40,000 nucleotides of DNA. It comes from Symsagittifera roscoffensis. Lineage: Eukaryota; Xenacoelomorpha; Acoela; Convolutidae. The position numbers and the translations under genes are program-made. Within the stretch, counting starts at the first letter, position 1. Each line of letters opens with the position of its first letter. The DNA lies in contig NW_026971686.1 of the NCBI RefSeq assembly GCF_963678635.1, forward strand, positions 1-40,000, written 5' to 3'. This document shows, piece after piece, positions 20,221 through 33,240 of this stretch. Below the pieces are notes generated by a model. The model was given only the letters and a program-made list of their open reading frames with translations, ran no database searches and was not told the origin of the DNA.

Positions 20221-22090
20221 ACAAATTTTTGGTGTTTCTTGGGTCTAAATAGGAGATAGGTAATATATAATAAAGATAATAGCCTATTAGTAGTCGTTAA
20301 TGAATATTACTATACCCTCCTTTGCACCAAAATACCCGAATTAAGACCCTTAACTCGGAAATTTGTGATCGGCGGAGGGTACAATCGGACCGCGCCAATC
20401 GTGCCCCCACCACTTAAGTTTTAATGAAATAGTACCCGAACGATAGTAAAATTGTTTCAACGATACCCAACAGTCGTGGTGGATGTTGACCTTGATGTCC
20501 CTGTGTGGAACACGTCGGTTATTTTGCCACTCTACCCTCCGGTCACCGGCAAAATCACCATTAATGTGCTTAAATACTCAAATTACACCCAAGGGAGGGT
20601 ACCTAACCCTTCACCAAAACACACAATCTTTCTATCAGAAATGATATAAATCAATCTGAAACAACAACAAACAGGAAGGTCAGATCACATCTCGTCCGGA
20701 AATAACATATTAACTGTCACTTTATGTTTTTTACTGTTTTTGGTCTTTTTTGGATTTTTTACTGTTTTTTGTACTTTTTTATTGTCAAGTAAATTTACTT
20801 TTGGCTTTTTCTTGGTTATACACTATTTTTGTTTGGTTTTACGCTTTCTCTTTAATTGTTTTTGGTCCCGGGACCATGGGACAAGCGGGTTCATGACTTC
20901 CCATCTAATCCTCCGGCCCCGGAATTTTCGGTGTTAACTAAGTTAAAAAGCTAAATAGTACTAGGCGGAGGGTACGCACCTTTCCCCTAGTACAAAAAAG
21001 GTCACTAAGGCCTCTAACTCGGGCATACGCCCGGAGCGGAGGGTTCGTCGCTGAAACGTTTGCTGATCATGATGGTCTCATGCCTTTAACAGGCCCACCC
21101 AGGAGCGCCATAAAAACGTCTATGTAACATTCGCCCAAATACTACACAGCGACGGAGCATAGAAAAAGTACCTATTAACGACTGGCAGGCGTCAGTTACC
21201 TTAATTCTACTCGTTTTTCACCGTCCCGACCTTGCCAGTTGATTTTCTGCTCTCTTTAGGGCTAAGTAAAAAGTTACTATTTTAGGCCATCAGTCAAACG
21301 ACTTTTGATCAGCTTTCGTTAACATGCAAACACAACCACATAGCTTAGTCTCGGTTCCTCAGACTGCGTGATTGCTATTAAAAACACGGCTCGAATACCC
21401 TATTTTAATATGTTTTTGGTGACAGTTCTATATTAAATCCATTGGAGATGGATTGACCCTTTCCTCTTCCTAGCTACTCATATTCTAAAATATCAAACAA
21501 TACCGGTGTCAATTCAAAGTTCTATGGCATCAGAGTAGCTAAAAAGTTAAGTTACTACAGTCTTTCGCCATATAACAGTCTCTGGGGGACCAAGCCTCCG
21601 CTTCCGTGTTCTCCTCGAGATAACGTTGTTATCACTCCCAATTCGTGGCACGGGAGGGTACTGCTTTCCACCACTTCCCCACCGAAGCCTCCTTTCCCAC
21701 TAATCTCTTCCACTAAGGGTCTTATCGTGCGTGATTTTCACGATAAGAGGCTTCGTTTTTCTATCCTTCTCGTGTGACTGTTTTTCATTAGATTTGCGGT
21801 TGTTCTGTTTTTCTCAGCTTTTTTGGTCAAAATGGCCGTTTTTCGTATTTCCGAGAAATATCAACTTGACGATCGAAATTTTAAAAATAAAAAATTTCAG
21901 AATACTTCGACCATCCTTTCAAGCACTTTTCCGCTGTTAAGGCCTTTTCTCTCTGATTCGTGCTTCGTTGGAAGGTTGCGCTGTGCTAATCTGGCAGAAT
22001 GGCACAAAATTTGATTGTTATATTTTGAATTTATTGTTTTTAAAAAAATTTTAAAGCTTAATTAAGAAAAATGGGTTTGCAAAATTTTAC
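20221..22090. other. Non-coding, AT-rich region before the satellite
   Basis: I find no supported gene here; the short plus-strand frames at 20,452-20,649, 20,740-20,937, 21,731-21,940 and 21,823-22,014 have no recognisable content. T-rich tracts dominate 20,720-20,870. GGAGGGTAC/GGAGGGTTC motifs recur at about 20,373, 20,593, 20,966, 21,038 and 21,653, and in reverse at about 20,314 and 20,534. A hairpin lies at 21,720-21,748. The satellite begins at about 22,091. Confidence 0.6.
21683..21755. repeat. Strong hairpin with overlapping second inverted repeat
   Basis: TCTTATCGTG (21,720-21,729) and CACGATAAGA (21,739-21,748) are a perfect 10-bp inverted repeat with a 9-base loop. The right arm overlaps GAGGCTTCG (21,747-21,755), which pairs perfectly with CGAAGCCTC at 21,683-21,691. 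The two pairings compete for only two bases, so a nested structure is possible. No T-run follows in a way that would make it a terminator, and the setting is eukaryotic. The function is unknown. Confidence 0.7.
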
Positions 22091-22260
22091 ACGATTTCCG
22101 GAGGTGGTAGTGGGACAGTGGATCAAGCGTCCCAATAGTGCAGACGGGAGTGAAAATTTCAACACGAATTCTGGAGGTGGTACTGGGATAGTGGATCAGG
22201 TATCTTAATATTTGAGTCACGGTGGTGAAGAATTTTGCACGAGTTCTGGAGGCAGTCTTG
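22091..22260 (+). repeat. Founder-like 73-75-bp units at the left end of the satellite
   Basis: Two units, 22,091-22,163 (73 bp) and 22,164-22,238 (75 bp), both start ACGA-TT-C-GGAGGTGG and contain TGGGA(C/T)AGTGGATCA. A third starts at 22,239 (ACGAGTTCTGGAGGCAGTC) and passes directly into the 36-bp array. The second half of unit two (ATAGTGGATCAGGTATC, then TTGAGTC) aligns without gaps to the 36-bp monomer between CTGGGATAGTG and TTGAGTC, with 15 of 25 bases identical. The 36-bp monomer therefore looks like an amplified half of the longer unit. Confidence 0.7.
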
Positions 22261-22879
22261 GGATAGTGGTTTAAGGGTCCCAATACTTGAGTCCTGGGAT
22301 AGTGATTTAAGAGCCCCAACAATTGAGTTCTGGGATAGTCATTTAAGGGTCCCAACAATTGAATCCTGGGATATTGATTTGAGGATCCCAACACTTGAGA
22401 CCTGGGATAGTCGTTTAAGGGTCCCAACAATTGAGTCCTGGGATAGTGATTTAAGAGCCCCAACACTTGAGTTCTGGGATAGTCATTTAAGGGTCCCAAC
22501 AATTGAATCCTGCGATATTGATTTGAGGATCCCAACACTTGAGACCTGGGATAGTGGTTTGAGGGTCCCAGCATTTGAGTCCTGGGATACTGATTTAAGG
22601 TTCCCAACACTTGAGTCCTGGGATACTGATTTAAGGGTCCCAACACTTGAGTTCTGGGATAGTCATTTAAGGACCCAACAATTGAGTCCTGGGATATTGA
22701 TTTGAGGATCCCAACAGTTGAGACCTGGGATAGTCGTTTAAGGGTCCCAACACTTGAGACCTGGGATAGTCGTTTAAGGGTCCCAACAATTGAGTCCTGG
22801 GATAGTGATTTGAGGATCCCAACACTTGAGACCTGGGATAGTGGTCTGAGTCCCAGCACTTGAGTCCTGGGATACTGAT

Positions 22880-25060
22880 TTAAGGGTCCCAACACTTGAG
22901 TCCCGGGATATTGATTTAAGGGTCCCAACACTTGAGTCCCAAGACACTGATTTAAGGGTCCAAGACTTGAGTCTTGGGATAGTGATTTAAGGGTCCCAAC
23001 ACTTGAGTCCTAGGATAGTGATTTAAGGTTCCCATCACTTGAGTCCTGGGATAGTGATTTAAGGGTCCCAAGACTTGAGTCCTGGGATAGTGATTTAAGG
23101 GTCCCAACACTTGACTTCTGGGATACTGATTTTTGGTTCCCAGTGGATCAAGCGTCCCAATAGTGGAGACGGGAGTGGAAATTCTAACACGACTTCTGGA
23201 GGTGGCACTGGGATAGTGGATCAGGTATCTTAACATTTGAGTCACGGTGGTGAAGAATTTTGCACTAGTTCTGGAGGTCGTCTTGGAATACTGGTTTAAG
23301 GCTCCCAACACTTGAGTCCTGGGATAGTGATTTAAGAGTCCCAACACTTGAGTTCTGGGAAAGTGGTTTGAGAGTCCCAGCATTTGAGTCCTGGGATACT
23401 GATTTAAGGTTCCCAACACTTAAGTCCTGGGATACTGATTTAAGGGTTCCAACACTTGAGTCTCGAGATACTGATTTAAGGGTCCCAACACTTGAGTTCT
23501 GCGATAGTCGTTCAAGTGTCCCAACAATTGAGTCCTTGGATAGTGATTTCAGGGTCCCAATACTTGAGACCTGGGGTAGTGGTTTGAGAGACCCAGCACT
23601 TGATCCTGGGATAATTATTTATGAATCCCAAAACTTGTCCTGGGATAGCGATTTAAAGGTCTCAACACCTAGAATCCTAGAATAGTGAATTAAGGGTCCA
23701 ACACCTAGAGTCCTGGGGTAGTGAATTAAAAGTCCAACACCTAAAGTCTCGGGATAGTAAATTAAGGGTCCAACACCTAAAGTCTTGGGATAGTAAATTA
23801 AGTATCCCAACACCTAAAAGCCTGGGATAGTGGATTTAGTATCTCAACACTTGAGTCCTGGGATACTGATTTAAGGACCCAACACTTCAGTCCTGGGATA
23901 CTGATTTAAGAATCCCAACACTTGAGTCCCGAGATACTGATTTAAGGGTTCCAACACTTGAGTCCTGGGATAGTGATTTAAGGGTTCCAACACTTGAGTC
24001 CTGGGATAGTGATTTAAGGGTCACAACACTTGAGTCCCGAGATATTGATTTAAGGGTCCCAACACTTGAGTCCCAAGACACTGATTTAAGGGTCCAAGAC
24101 TTGAGTCTTGGGATAGTGATTTAAGGGTCCCAACATTTGAGTCCTGGGATAGTGATTTAAGGTTCCCATCACTTGAGTCCTGGGATAGTGATTTAAGGGT
24201 CCCAACACTTGAGTCCTGGGATAGTGATTTAAGGGTCCCAACACTTGACTTCTGGGATACTGATTTTTGGTTCCCAGTGGATCAAGCGTCCCAATAGTGG
24301 AGACGGGAGTGGAAATTCTAACACGACTTCTGGAGGTGGCACTGGGATAGTGGATCAGGTATCTCAACATTTGAGTCACGGTGGTGAAGAATTTTGCACT
24401 AGTTCTGGAGGTCGTCTTGGGATAGTGGTTTAAGGCTCCCAACACTTGAGTTCTGGGATAGTGGTTTGAGAGTCCCAGCATTTGAGTCCTGGGATACTGA
24501 TTTAAGGTTCCCAACACTTAAGTCCTGGGATACTGATTTAAGGGTTCCAACACTTGAGTCTCGAGATACTGATTTAAGGGTCCCAACACTTGAGTTCTGC
24601 GATAGTCGTTTAAGTTTCCCAACAATTGAGTCCTTGGATAGTGATTTCAGGGTCCCAATACTTGAGACCTGGGATAGTGGTTTGAGAGACCCAGCACTTG
24701 AGTCCTGGGATAATTATTTATGAATCCCAAAACTTGTCCTGGGACAGCGATTTAAAGGTCCCAACACCTAGAATCCTAGAATAGTGAATTAAGGGTCCAA
24801 CACCTAGAGTCCTGGGATAGTGAATTAAAAGTCCAACACCTAGAGTCTTGGGATAGTACACCTAAAGTCTTGGGATAGTAAATTAAGTATCCCAACACCT
24901 AAAAGCCTGGGATAGTGGATTCAGTATCTCAACACTTGAGTCCTGGGATACTGATTTAAGGACCCAACACTTCGGTCCTGAGATACTGATTTAAGAATCC
25001 CAACACTTGAGTCCCGAGATACTGATTTAAGGGTTCCAACACTTGAGTCCAGGGATAGTG
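22880..25060 (+). repeat. Higher-order duplication of about 1.1 kb
   Basis: About 22,880-23,970 is repeated at about 24,014-25,060. The offset is 1,134 bp on the left and about 1,098 bp further right, so one 36-bp monomer has been lost from the second copy. Both contain the diverged block, the CCTAGAATCCTAGAATAG variant and the CCTAAAAGCCTGGG variant in the same order. Confidence 0.85.
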
Positions 25061-25420
25061 ATTTAAAGGTCCCATCACTTGACTTCTGGAATACTGATTT
25101 TCGGTTCCCAACACTTGAGTCCCGAGATAGTGATTTACGAGTCCCAACACTTGAGTTCTGCGATAGTCGTTCAAGTGTCCCAACAATTGTATCTTGGATA
25201 GTGATTTCAGGGTCACAATACTTGAGTCCTGGGATAGTGATTTAAAGGTCCCAACATTTGACTTCTGGAATACTGATTTTCGGTTCCCAACACTTGAGTC
25301 CCGAGATAGTGATTTAAGAGTCCCAACACTTGAGTTCTGCGATAGTCGTTTAAGTGTCCCAACAATTGTATCTTGGATAGTGATTTCAGGGTCCCAATAC
25401 TTGAGTCCTGGGATAGTGGT
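25060..25420 (+). repeat. Tandem 180-bp duplication (five monomers)
   Basis: CTTCTGGAATACTGATTTTC at about 25,082 recurs at about 25,262. The segment between, including the TTCTGCGATAGTCGTT monomer and ATTGTATCTTGGATAG, is repeated. The second copy reappears almost unchanged at about 29,690-29,930. Confidence 0.8.
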
Positions 25421-25439
25421 TTGAGAGACCCAGCACTTG

Positions 25440-28400
25440 AGTCCTGGGATAATGATTTAAGGTTCGCAACACTTGTCCTGGGACAGCGATTTAAGGGTTC
25501 CAACACCTAGAATCCTAGAATAGTGAATTAAGGGTGCAACACCTAGAGACCTGGGGTAATGAATTAAAAGTCCAACACCTAAAAACTTGGGATAGTAAAT
25601 TAAGGGTCCAACCCCTAAAAGCCTGGGATAGTGGATTTAGAATCTCAACACTTGAGTCCTGGGATACTGATTTAAGGACCCAACACATCGATCCTGGGAT
25701 ATTGATTTAAAAATTCCAACACTTGAGTCCCGAGATACTGATTTAAGGGTTCCAAGACTTGAGTCTTGGGATAGTGATTTAAGGGTCCCAACAGTTGAGT
25801 CCTGGGATAGTAATTTAAGGGTCCCATCACTTGAGTCCTGGGATAGTGATTTAAGAGTTCCAACAATTGAGTCCTGGACATTGATTTAAGGGTCCCAACA
25901 CTTGTACTGGGACAGCGATTTAAGTTCCCAACACCTAGAGACCTGGGAAAGTGAATTAGGGGTCCAACACCTAAAGTCCTGGGATAATGACGTAAGGGTC
26001 CAACAACTAAAATCTTGGGATAGTAAATTAAGTACCCAACAACTAAAAGCCTGGGATAGTGGTTCGAGAGTCCCAACAGTTGAGTACTGGGATACTGATT
26101 TAAGGTTACCAACACTTGAGTCCTGGGATACTGATTTAAGGTTCCCAACACTTGAGTCCTGGGATAGTGATTTAAGAGTCCCAACACTTGAGTTCTGGGA
26201 TAGTCGTTTAAGGGTCCCAAAAATTGAGTCCTGGGATAGTGATTTGAGTATCCCAACATTTGAGAACTGGGATAGTGGTTTGAGAGTCCCAGCATTTGAG
26301 TCCTGGGATACTAATTTAAGGTTCCCAACACTTGAGTCCTGGGATACTGATTTAAGGGTCCCAAAACTTGAGTCCCGAGATACTGATTTAAGGGTCCCAA
26401 CAGTTGAGTCCCGAGATACTGATTTAAGGGTCCCAAGACTTGAGTCCTGGGATAGTGATTTAAGGGTCCCATCACTTGAGTCCTGGGATAGTGATTTAAG
26501 GGTCCCAACACTTGACCCTGGGATAGTGATTTAAGGGTCCCAACACTTGACTTCTGGGATTCTGATTTTTAGTTCCCAGTGGATCAAGCGTCCCAATAGT
26601 GGAGACGGGAGTGGAAATTTCAACACGAATTGTGCAGGTGGTACTGGGATAGTGGATCAGGTATCTTAACATTTGAGTCACGGTGGAGAAAAATTTTTCA
26701 CGAGTTCTGGAGGCAGTCGTGCGATAGTGGTTTAAGGGTCCCAACACTTGAGTCCTGGGATAGTGATTTATGAGTCCCAACATTTGAGTTCTGGGATAGT
26801 CGTTTAAGGGTCCCAACAATTGAGTCCTGAGATAGTGATTTGAGGATCACAACACTTGAGACCTGGGATAGTGGTTTGAGAGTCCCAGCATTTCAGTCCT
26901 GGGATACTAATTTAAGGTTCCCAATACTTGAGTCCTGGGATACTGATTTAGGGGTCCCAACACTTGAGTCCCGAGATACTGATTTAAGGGTCCCAAGACT
27001 TGAGTCTTGGGATAGTGATTTAAGGGTCCCAACACTTGAGTCCTGGGATAGTGACGTAAGGGTCCAACAACTAAAATCTTGGGATAGTAAATTAAGTACC
27101 CAACAACTAAAAGCCTGGGATAGTGGTTCGAGAGTCCCAACAGTTGAGTACTGGGATACTGATTTAAGGTTACCAACACTTGAGTCCTGGGATACTGATT
27201 TAAGGTTCCCAACACTTGAGTCCTGGGATAGTGATTTAAGAGTCCCAACACTTGAGTTCTGGGATAGTCGTTTAAGGGTCCCAAAAATTGAGTCCTGGGA
27301 TAGTGATTTGAGTATCCCAACATTTGAGACCTGGGATAGTGGTTTGAGAGTCCCAGCATTTGAGTCCTGGGATACTAATTTAAGGTTCCCAACACTTGAG
27401 TCCTGGGATACTGATTTAAGGGTCCCAAAACTTGAGTCCCGAGATACTGATTTAAGGCCCCAACACTTGAGTCCCGAGATACTGATTTAAGGGTCCCAAG
27501 ACTTGAGTCCTGGGATAGTGATTTAAGGGTCCCATCACTTGAGTCCTGGGATAGTGATTTAAGGGTCCCAACACTTGACCCTGGGATAGTGATTTAAGGG
27601 TCCCAACACTTGACTTCTGGGATACTGATTTTTAGTTCCCAGTGGATCAAGCGTCCCAATAGTGGAGACGGGAGTGGAAATTTCAACACGAATTGTGCAG
27701 GTGGTACTGGGATAGTGGATCAGGTATCTTAACATTTGAGTCACGGTGGTGAAAAATTTTTCACGAGTTCTGGAGGCAGTCGTGCGATAGTGGTTTAAGG
27801 GTCCCAACACTTGAGTCCCGAGATACTGATTTAAGGGTCCCAACACTTGAGTCCCGAGATACTGATTTAAGGGTCCCAAGACTTGAGTCCTGGGATAGTG
27901 ATTTAAGGGTCCCATCACTTGAGTCCTGGGATAGTGATTTAAGGGTCCCAACACTTGACCCTGGGATAGTGATTTAAGGGTCCCAACACTTGACTTCTGG
28001 GTTCTGATTTTTAGTTCCCAGTGGATCAAGCGTCCCAATAGTGGAGACGGGAGTGGAAATTTCAACACGAATTGTGCAGGTGGTACTGGGATAGTGGATC
28101 AGGTATCTTAACATTTGAGTCACGGTGGTGAAAAATTTTTCACGAGTTCTGGAGGCAGTCGTGCGATGGTGGTTTAAGGGTCCCAACACTTGAGTCCTGG
28201 GATAGTGATTTATGAGTCCCAACATTTGAGTTCTGGGATAGTCGTTTAAGGGTCCCAACAATTGAGTCCTGAGATAGTGATTTGAGGATCACAACACTTG
28301 AGACCTGGGATAGTGGTTTGAGAGTCCCAGCATTTCAGTCCTGGGATACTAATTTAAGGTTCCCAATACTTGAGTCCTGGGATACTGATTTAGGGGTCCC

Positions 28401-31400
28401 AACACTTGAGTCCCGAGATACTGATTTAAGGGTCCCAAGACTTGAGTCTTGGGATAGTGATTTAAGGGTCCCAACACTTGAGTCCTGGGATAGTGACGTA
28501 AGGGTCCAACAACTAAAATCTTGGGATAGTAAATTAAGTACCCAACAACTAAAAGCCTGGGATAGTGGTTCGAGAGTCCCAACAGTTGAGTACTGGGATA
28601 GTCGTTTAAGGGTCCCAAAAATTGAGTCCTGGGATACTGATTTAAGGTTCCCAACACTTGAGTCCTGGGATAGTGATTTAAGAGTCCCAACACTTGAGTT
28701 CTGGGATAGTCGTTTAAGGGTCCCAAAAATTGAGTCCTGGGATAGTGATTTGAGTATCCCAACATTTGAGACCTGGGATAGTGGTTTGAGAGTCCCAGCA
28801 TTTGAGTCCTGGGATACTAATTTAAGGTTCCCAACACTTGAGTCCTGGGATACTGATTTAAGGGTCCCAAAACTTGAGTCCCGAGATACTGATTTAAGGC
28901 CCCAACACTTGAGTCCCGAGATACTGATTTAAGGGTCCCAAGACTTGAGTCCTGGGATAGTGATTTAAGGGTCCCATCACTTGAGTCCTGGGATAGTGAT
29001 TTAAGGGTCCCAACACTTGACCCTGGGATAGTGATTTAAGGGTCCCAACACTTGACTTCTGGGATACTGATTTTTAGTTCCCAGTGGATCAAGCGTCCCA
29101 ATAGTGGAGACGGGAGTGGAAATTTCAACACGAATTGTGCAGGTGGTACTGGGATAGTGGATCAGGTATCTTAACATTTGAGTCACGGTGGTGAAAAATT
29201 TTTCACGAGTTCTGGAGGCAGTCGTGCGATAGTGGTTTAAGGGTCCCAACACTTGAGTCCTGGGATAGTGATTTATGAGTCCCAACACTTGAGTTCTGGG
29301 ATAGTCGTTTAAGGGTCCCAACAATTGAGTCCTGAGATAGTGATTTGAGGATCACAACACTTGAGACCTGGGAAGTGGTTTGAGAGTCCCAGCATTTCAG
29401 TCCTGGGATACTAATTTAAGGTTCCCAATACTTGAGTCCTGGGATACTGATTTAGGGGTCCCAACACTTGAGTCCCGAGATACTGATTTAAGGGTCCCAA
29501 GACTTGAGTCTTGGGATAGTGATTTAAGGGTCCCCACACTTGAGTCCTGGGATAGTGATTTAAGGGTCCCAACACTTGAGTCCTGGGTTAGTGATTTAAG
29601 GGTCCCAACAGTTGAGTCCTGGGATAGTAATTTAAGGGTCCCATCACTTGAGTCCTGGGATAGTGATTTAAAGGTCCCAACATTTGACTTCTGGAATACT
29701 GATTTTCGGTTCCCAACACTTGAGTCCCGAGATAGTGATTTAAGAGTCCCAACACTTGAGTTCTGCGATAGTCGTTTAAGTGTCCCAACAATTGTATCTT
29801 GGATAGTGATTTCAGGGTCCCAATACTTGAGTCCTGGGATAGTGGTTTGAGAGACCCAGCACTTGAGTCCTGGGATAATGATTTAAGGTTCGCAACACTT
29901 GTCCTGGGACAGCGATTTAAGGGTTCCAACACCTAGAATCCTAGAATAGTGAATTAAGGGTGCAACACCTAGAGTCCTGGGGTAATGAATTAAAGGTCCA
30001 ACACCTAAAAAACTTGGGATAGTAAATTAAGGGTCCAACACCTAAAGTCTTGGGATAGTAAATTAAGTATCCCAACCCCTAAAAGCCTGGGATAGTGGAT
30101 TTAGAATCTCAACACTTGAGTCCTGGGATACTGATTTAAGGACCCAACACTTCGGTCCTGGGATATTGATTTAAGAATTCCAACACTTGAGTCCCGAGAT
30201 ACTGATTTAAGGGTTCCAAGACTTGAGTCTTGGGATAGGGATTTAAGGGTCCCAACAGTTGAGTCCTGGGATAGTAATTTAAGGGTCCCATCACTTGAGT
30301 CCTGGGATAGTGATTTAAGAGTTCCAACAATTGAGTCCTGGACATTGATTTAAGGGTCCCAACACTTGTACTGGGACAGCGATTTAAGTTCCCAACACCT
30401 AGAGACCTGGGAAAGTGAATTAGGGGTCCAACACCTAAAGTCCTGGGATAGTGACGTAAGGGTCCAACAACTAAAATCTTGGGATAGTAAATTAAGTACC
30501 CAACAACTAAAAGCCTGGGATAGTGGTTCGAGAGTCCCAACAGTTGAGTACTGGGATACTGATTTAAGGTTACCAACACTTGAGTCCTGGGATACTGATT
30601 TAAGGTTCCCAACACTTGTCCTGGGACAGCGATTTAAGGGTTCCAACACCTAGAATCCTAGAATAGTGAATTAAGGGTGCAACACCTAGAGTCCTGGGGT
30701 AATGAATTAAAGGTCCAACACCTAAAAACTTGGGATAGTAAATTAAGGGTCCAACACCTAAAGTCTTGGGATAGTAAATTAAGTATCCCAACCCCTAAAA
30801 GCCTGGGATAGTGGATTTAGAATCTCAACACTTGAGTCCTGGGATACTGATTTAAGGACCCAACACTTCGGTCCTGGGATATTGATTTAAGAATTCCAAC
30901 ACTTGAGTCCCGAGATACTGATTTAAGGGTTCCAAGACTTGAGTCTTGGGATAGGGATTTAAGGGTCCCAACAGTTGAGTCCTGGGATAGTAATTTAAGG
31001 GTCCCATCACTTGAGTCCTGGGATAGTGATTTAAGAGTTCCAACAATTGAGTCCTGGACATTGATTTAAGGGTCCCAACACTTGTACTGGGACAGCGATT
31101 TAAGTTCCCAACACCTAGAGACCTGGGAAAGTGAATTAGGGGTCCAACACCTAAAGTCCTGGGATAGTGACGTAAGGGTCCAACAACTAAAATCTTGGGA
31201 TAGTAAATTAAGTACCCAACAACTAAAAGCCTGGGATAGTGGTTCGAGAGTCCCAACAGTTGAGTACTGGGATACTGATTTAAGGTTACCAACACTTGAG
31301 TCCTGGGATACTGATTTAAGGTTCCCAACACTTGAGTCCTGGGATAGTGATTTAAGAGTCCCAACACTTGAGTTCTGGGATAGTCGTTTAAGGGTCCCAA

Positions 31401-31740
31401 CAATTGAGTCCTGGGATAGTGATTTGAGTATCCCAACATTTGAGACCTGGGGTAGTGGTTTGAGAGTCCCAGCATTTGAGTCCTGGGATACTAATTTAAG
31501 GTTCCCAACTTTTGAGTCCTGGGATACTGATTTAAGGGTCCCAAAACTTGAGTCCCGAGATACTGATTTAAGGGTCCCAACACTTGAGTACCGAGATACT
31601 GATTTAAGGGTCCCAAGACTTGAGTCCTGGGATAGTGATTTAAGGGTCCCATCACTTGAGTCCTGGGATAGTGATTTAAGGGTCCCAACACTTGACCCTG
31701 GGATAGTGATTTAAGGGTCCCAACACTTGACTTCTGGGAT
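25440..31740 (+). repeat. Large segment present three times (about 25.5-26.5, 29.9-30.6 and 30.6-31.7 kb)
   Basis: The ordered series of variant monomers around TTGTACTGGGACAGCG (25,913; 30,366; 31,082) is the same in three places, including rare variants such as CCTGGACATTGATTTA and CAACAACTAAAATCTTGG. The second and third are 716 bp apart. The second is cut short and rejoined at about 30,620 to a CTTGTCCTGGGACAGCG monomer, giving a visible internal breakpoint. Confidence 0.85.
26579..29083 (+). repeat. 1,062-bp higher-order repeat with a 379-bp short form between
   Basis: Segments 26,579-27,641 and 28,021-29,082 have the same monomer order and almost the same length. Between them, 27,642-28,020 is a short version with most internal monomers missing. 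This is the pattern expected from unequal exchange between out-of-register copies. Small differences (three monomers near 27,140-27,200 against 28,580-28,640) show later exchange. Confidence 0.88.
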
Positions 31741-33240
31741 TCTGATTTTTAGTTCCCAGTGGATCAAGCGTCCCAATAGTGGAGACGGGAGTGGAAATTT
31801 CAACACGAATTGTGCAGGTGGTACTGGGATAGTGGATCAGGTATCTTAACATTTGAGTCACGGTGGTGAAAAATTTTTCACGAGTTCTGGAGGCAGTCGT
31901 GCGATAGTGGTTTAAGGGTCCCAACACTTGAGTCCTGAGATAGTGATTTATGAGTCCCAACACTTGAGTTCTGGGATAGTCGTTTAAGGGTCCCAACAAT
32001 TGAGTCTTGAGATAGTGATTTGAGGATCACAACACTTGAGACCTGGGATAGTGGTTTGAGAGTCCCAGCATTTCAGTCCTGGGATACTAATTTAAGGTTC
32101 CCAACACTTGAGTCCTGGGATACTGATTTAAGGGTCCCAATACTTGAGTCCTGGGATACTGATTTAGGGGTCCCAACACTTGAGTCCCGAGATACTGAAT
32201 TAAGGGTCTCAAGACTTGAGTCTTGGGATAGTGATTTAAGGGTCCCAACACTTGAGTCCTGGGATAGTGATTTAAGAGTCCCAACACTTGAGTTCTGGGA
32301 TAGTCGTTTAAGGGTCCCAACATTTTAATCCTGGGAAGTGATTTGAGTATCCCAACATTTGAGACCTGGGATAGTGGTTTGAGAGTCCCAGCATTTGAGT
32401 ACTGGGATACTGATTTAAGGTTCCCAACACTTGAGTCCTGGGATACTGATTTAAGGGTCCCAATACTTGAGTCCTGGGATACTGATTTAGGGGTCCCAAC
32501 ACTTGAGTCCCGAGATACTGAATTAAGGGTCTCAAGACTTGAGTCTTGGGATAGTGATTTAAGGGTCCCAACATTTGAGTCCTGGGATAGTGATTTAAGG
32601 GTAATATCACTTGAGTCCTGGGATAGTGATTTAAGGGTCCCAACACTTGAGTCCTGGGTTAGTGATTTAAGGGTCCCAACAGTTGAGTCCTGGTATAGTA
32701 ATTTAAGGGTCCCAACACTTGAGTCCTGAGATAGTTGTTTAAGGGTCCCAACAATTGATCCTGAGATAGTGATTTGAGGATCACAACACTTGAGACCTGG
32801 GATAGTGGTTTGAGAGTCCCAGTATTTCAGTCCTGGGATACTGATTTAAGGCTCCCAATACTTGAGTCCTGGGATACTGATTTAGGGGTCCCAACAATTG
32901 AGTCCCGAGATAATGATTTAAGGGTTCCAAGACTTGAGTCTTGGGATAGTGATTTAAGGGTCCCAACAGTTGAGTCCTGGGATAGTAATTTAAGGGTCTC
33001 ATCACTTGAGTCCTGGGATAGTGATTTAAGAGTCCCAACACTTGAGTCCTGGAACATTGATTTAAGGGTCCCAACACTTGTACTGGGACAGCGATTTAAG
33101 TTCCCAACATCTAGAGTCCTGGGTATTGTGTGAGTTAGGGGTCCAACACCTAGAGTCCTGGGATAGTGACGTAAGGGTCCAACAACTAAAGTCTTGGGAT
33201 AGTAAATTAAAAACCCAACACCTAAAAGCCTGGGATAGTG

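Noticed and set aside
20452-22014. Four plus-strand frames of 62-69 codons
   Set aside because: Short, low-complexity or F-rich frames in AT-rich DNA, with no start or domain support.
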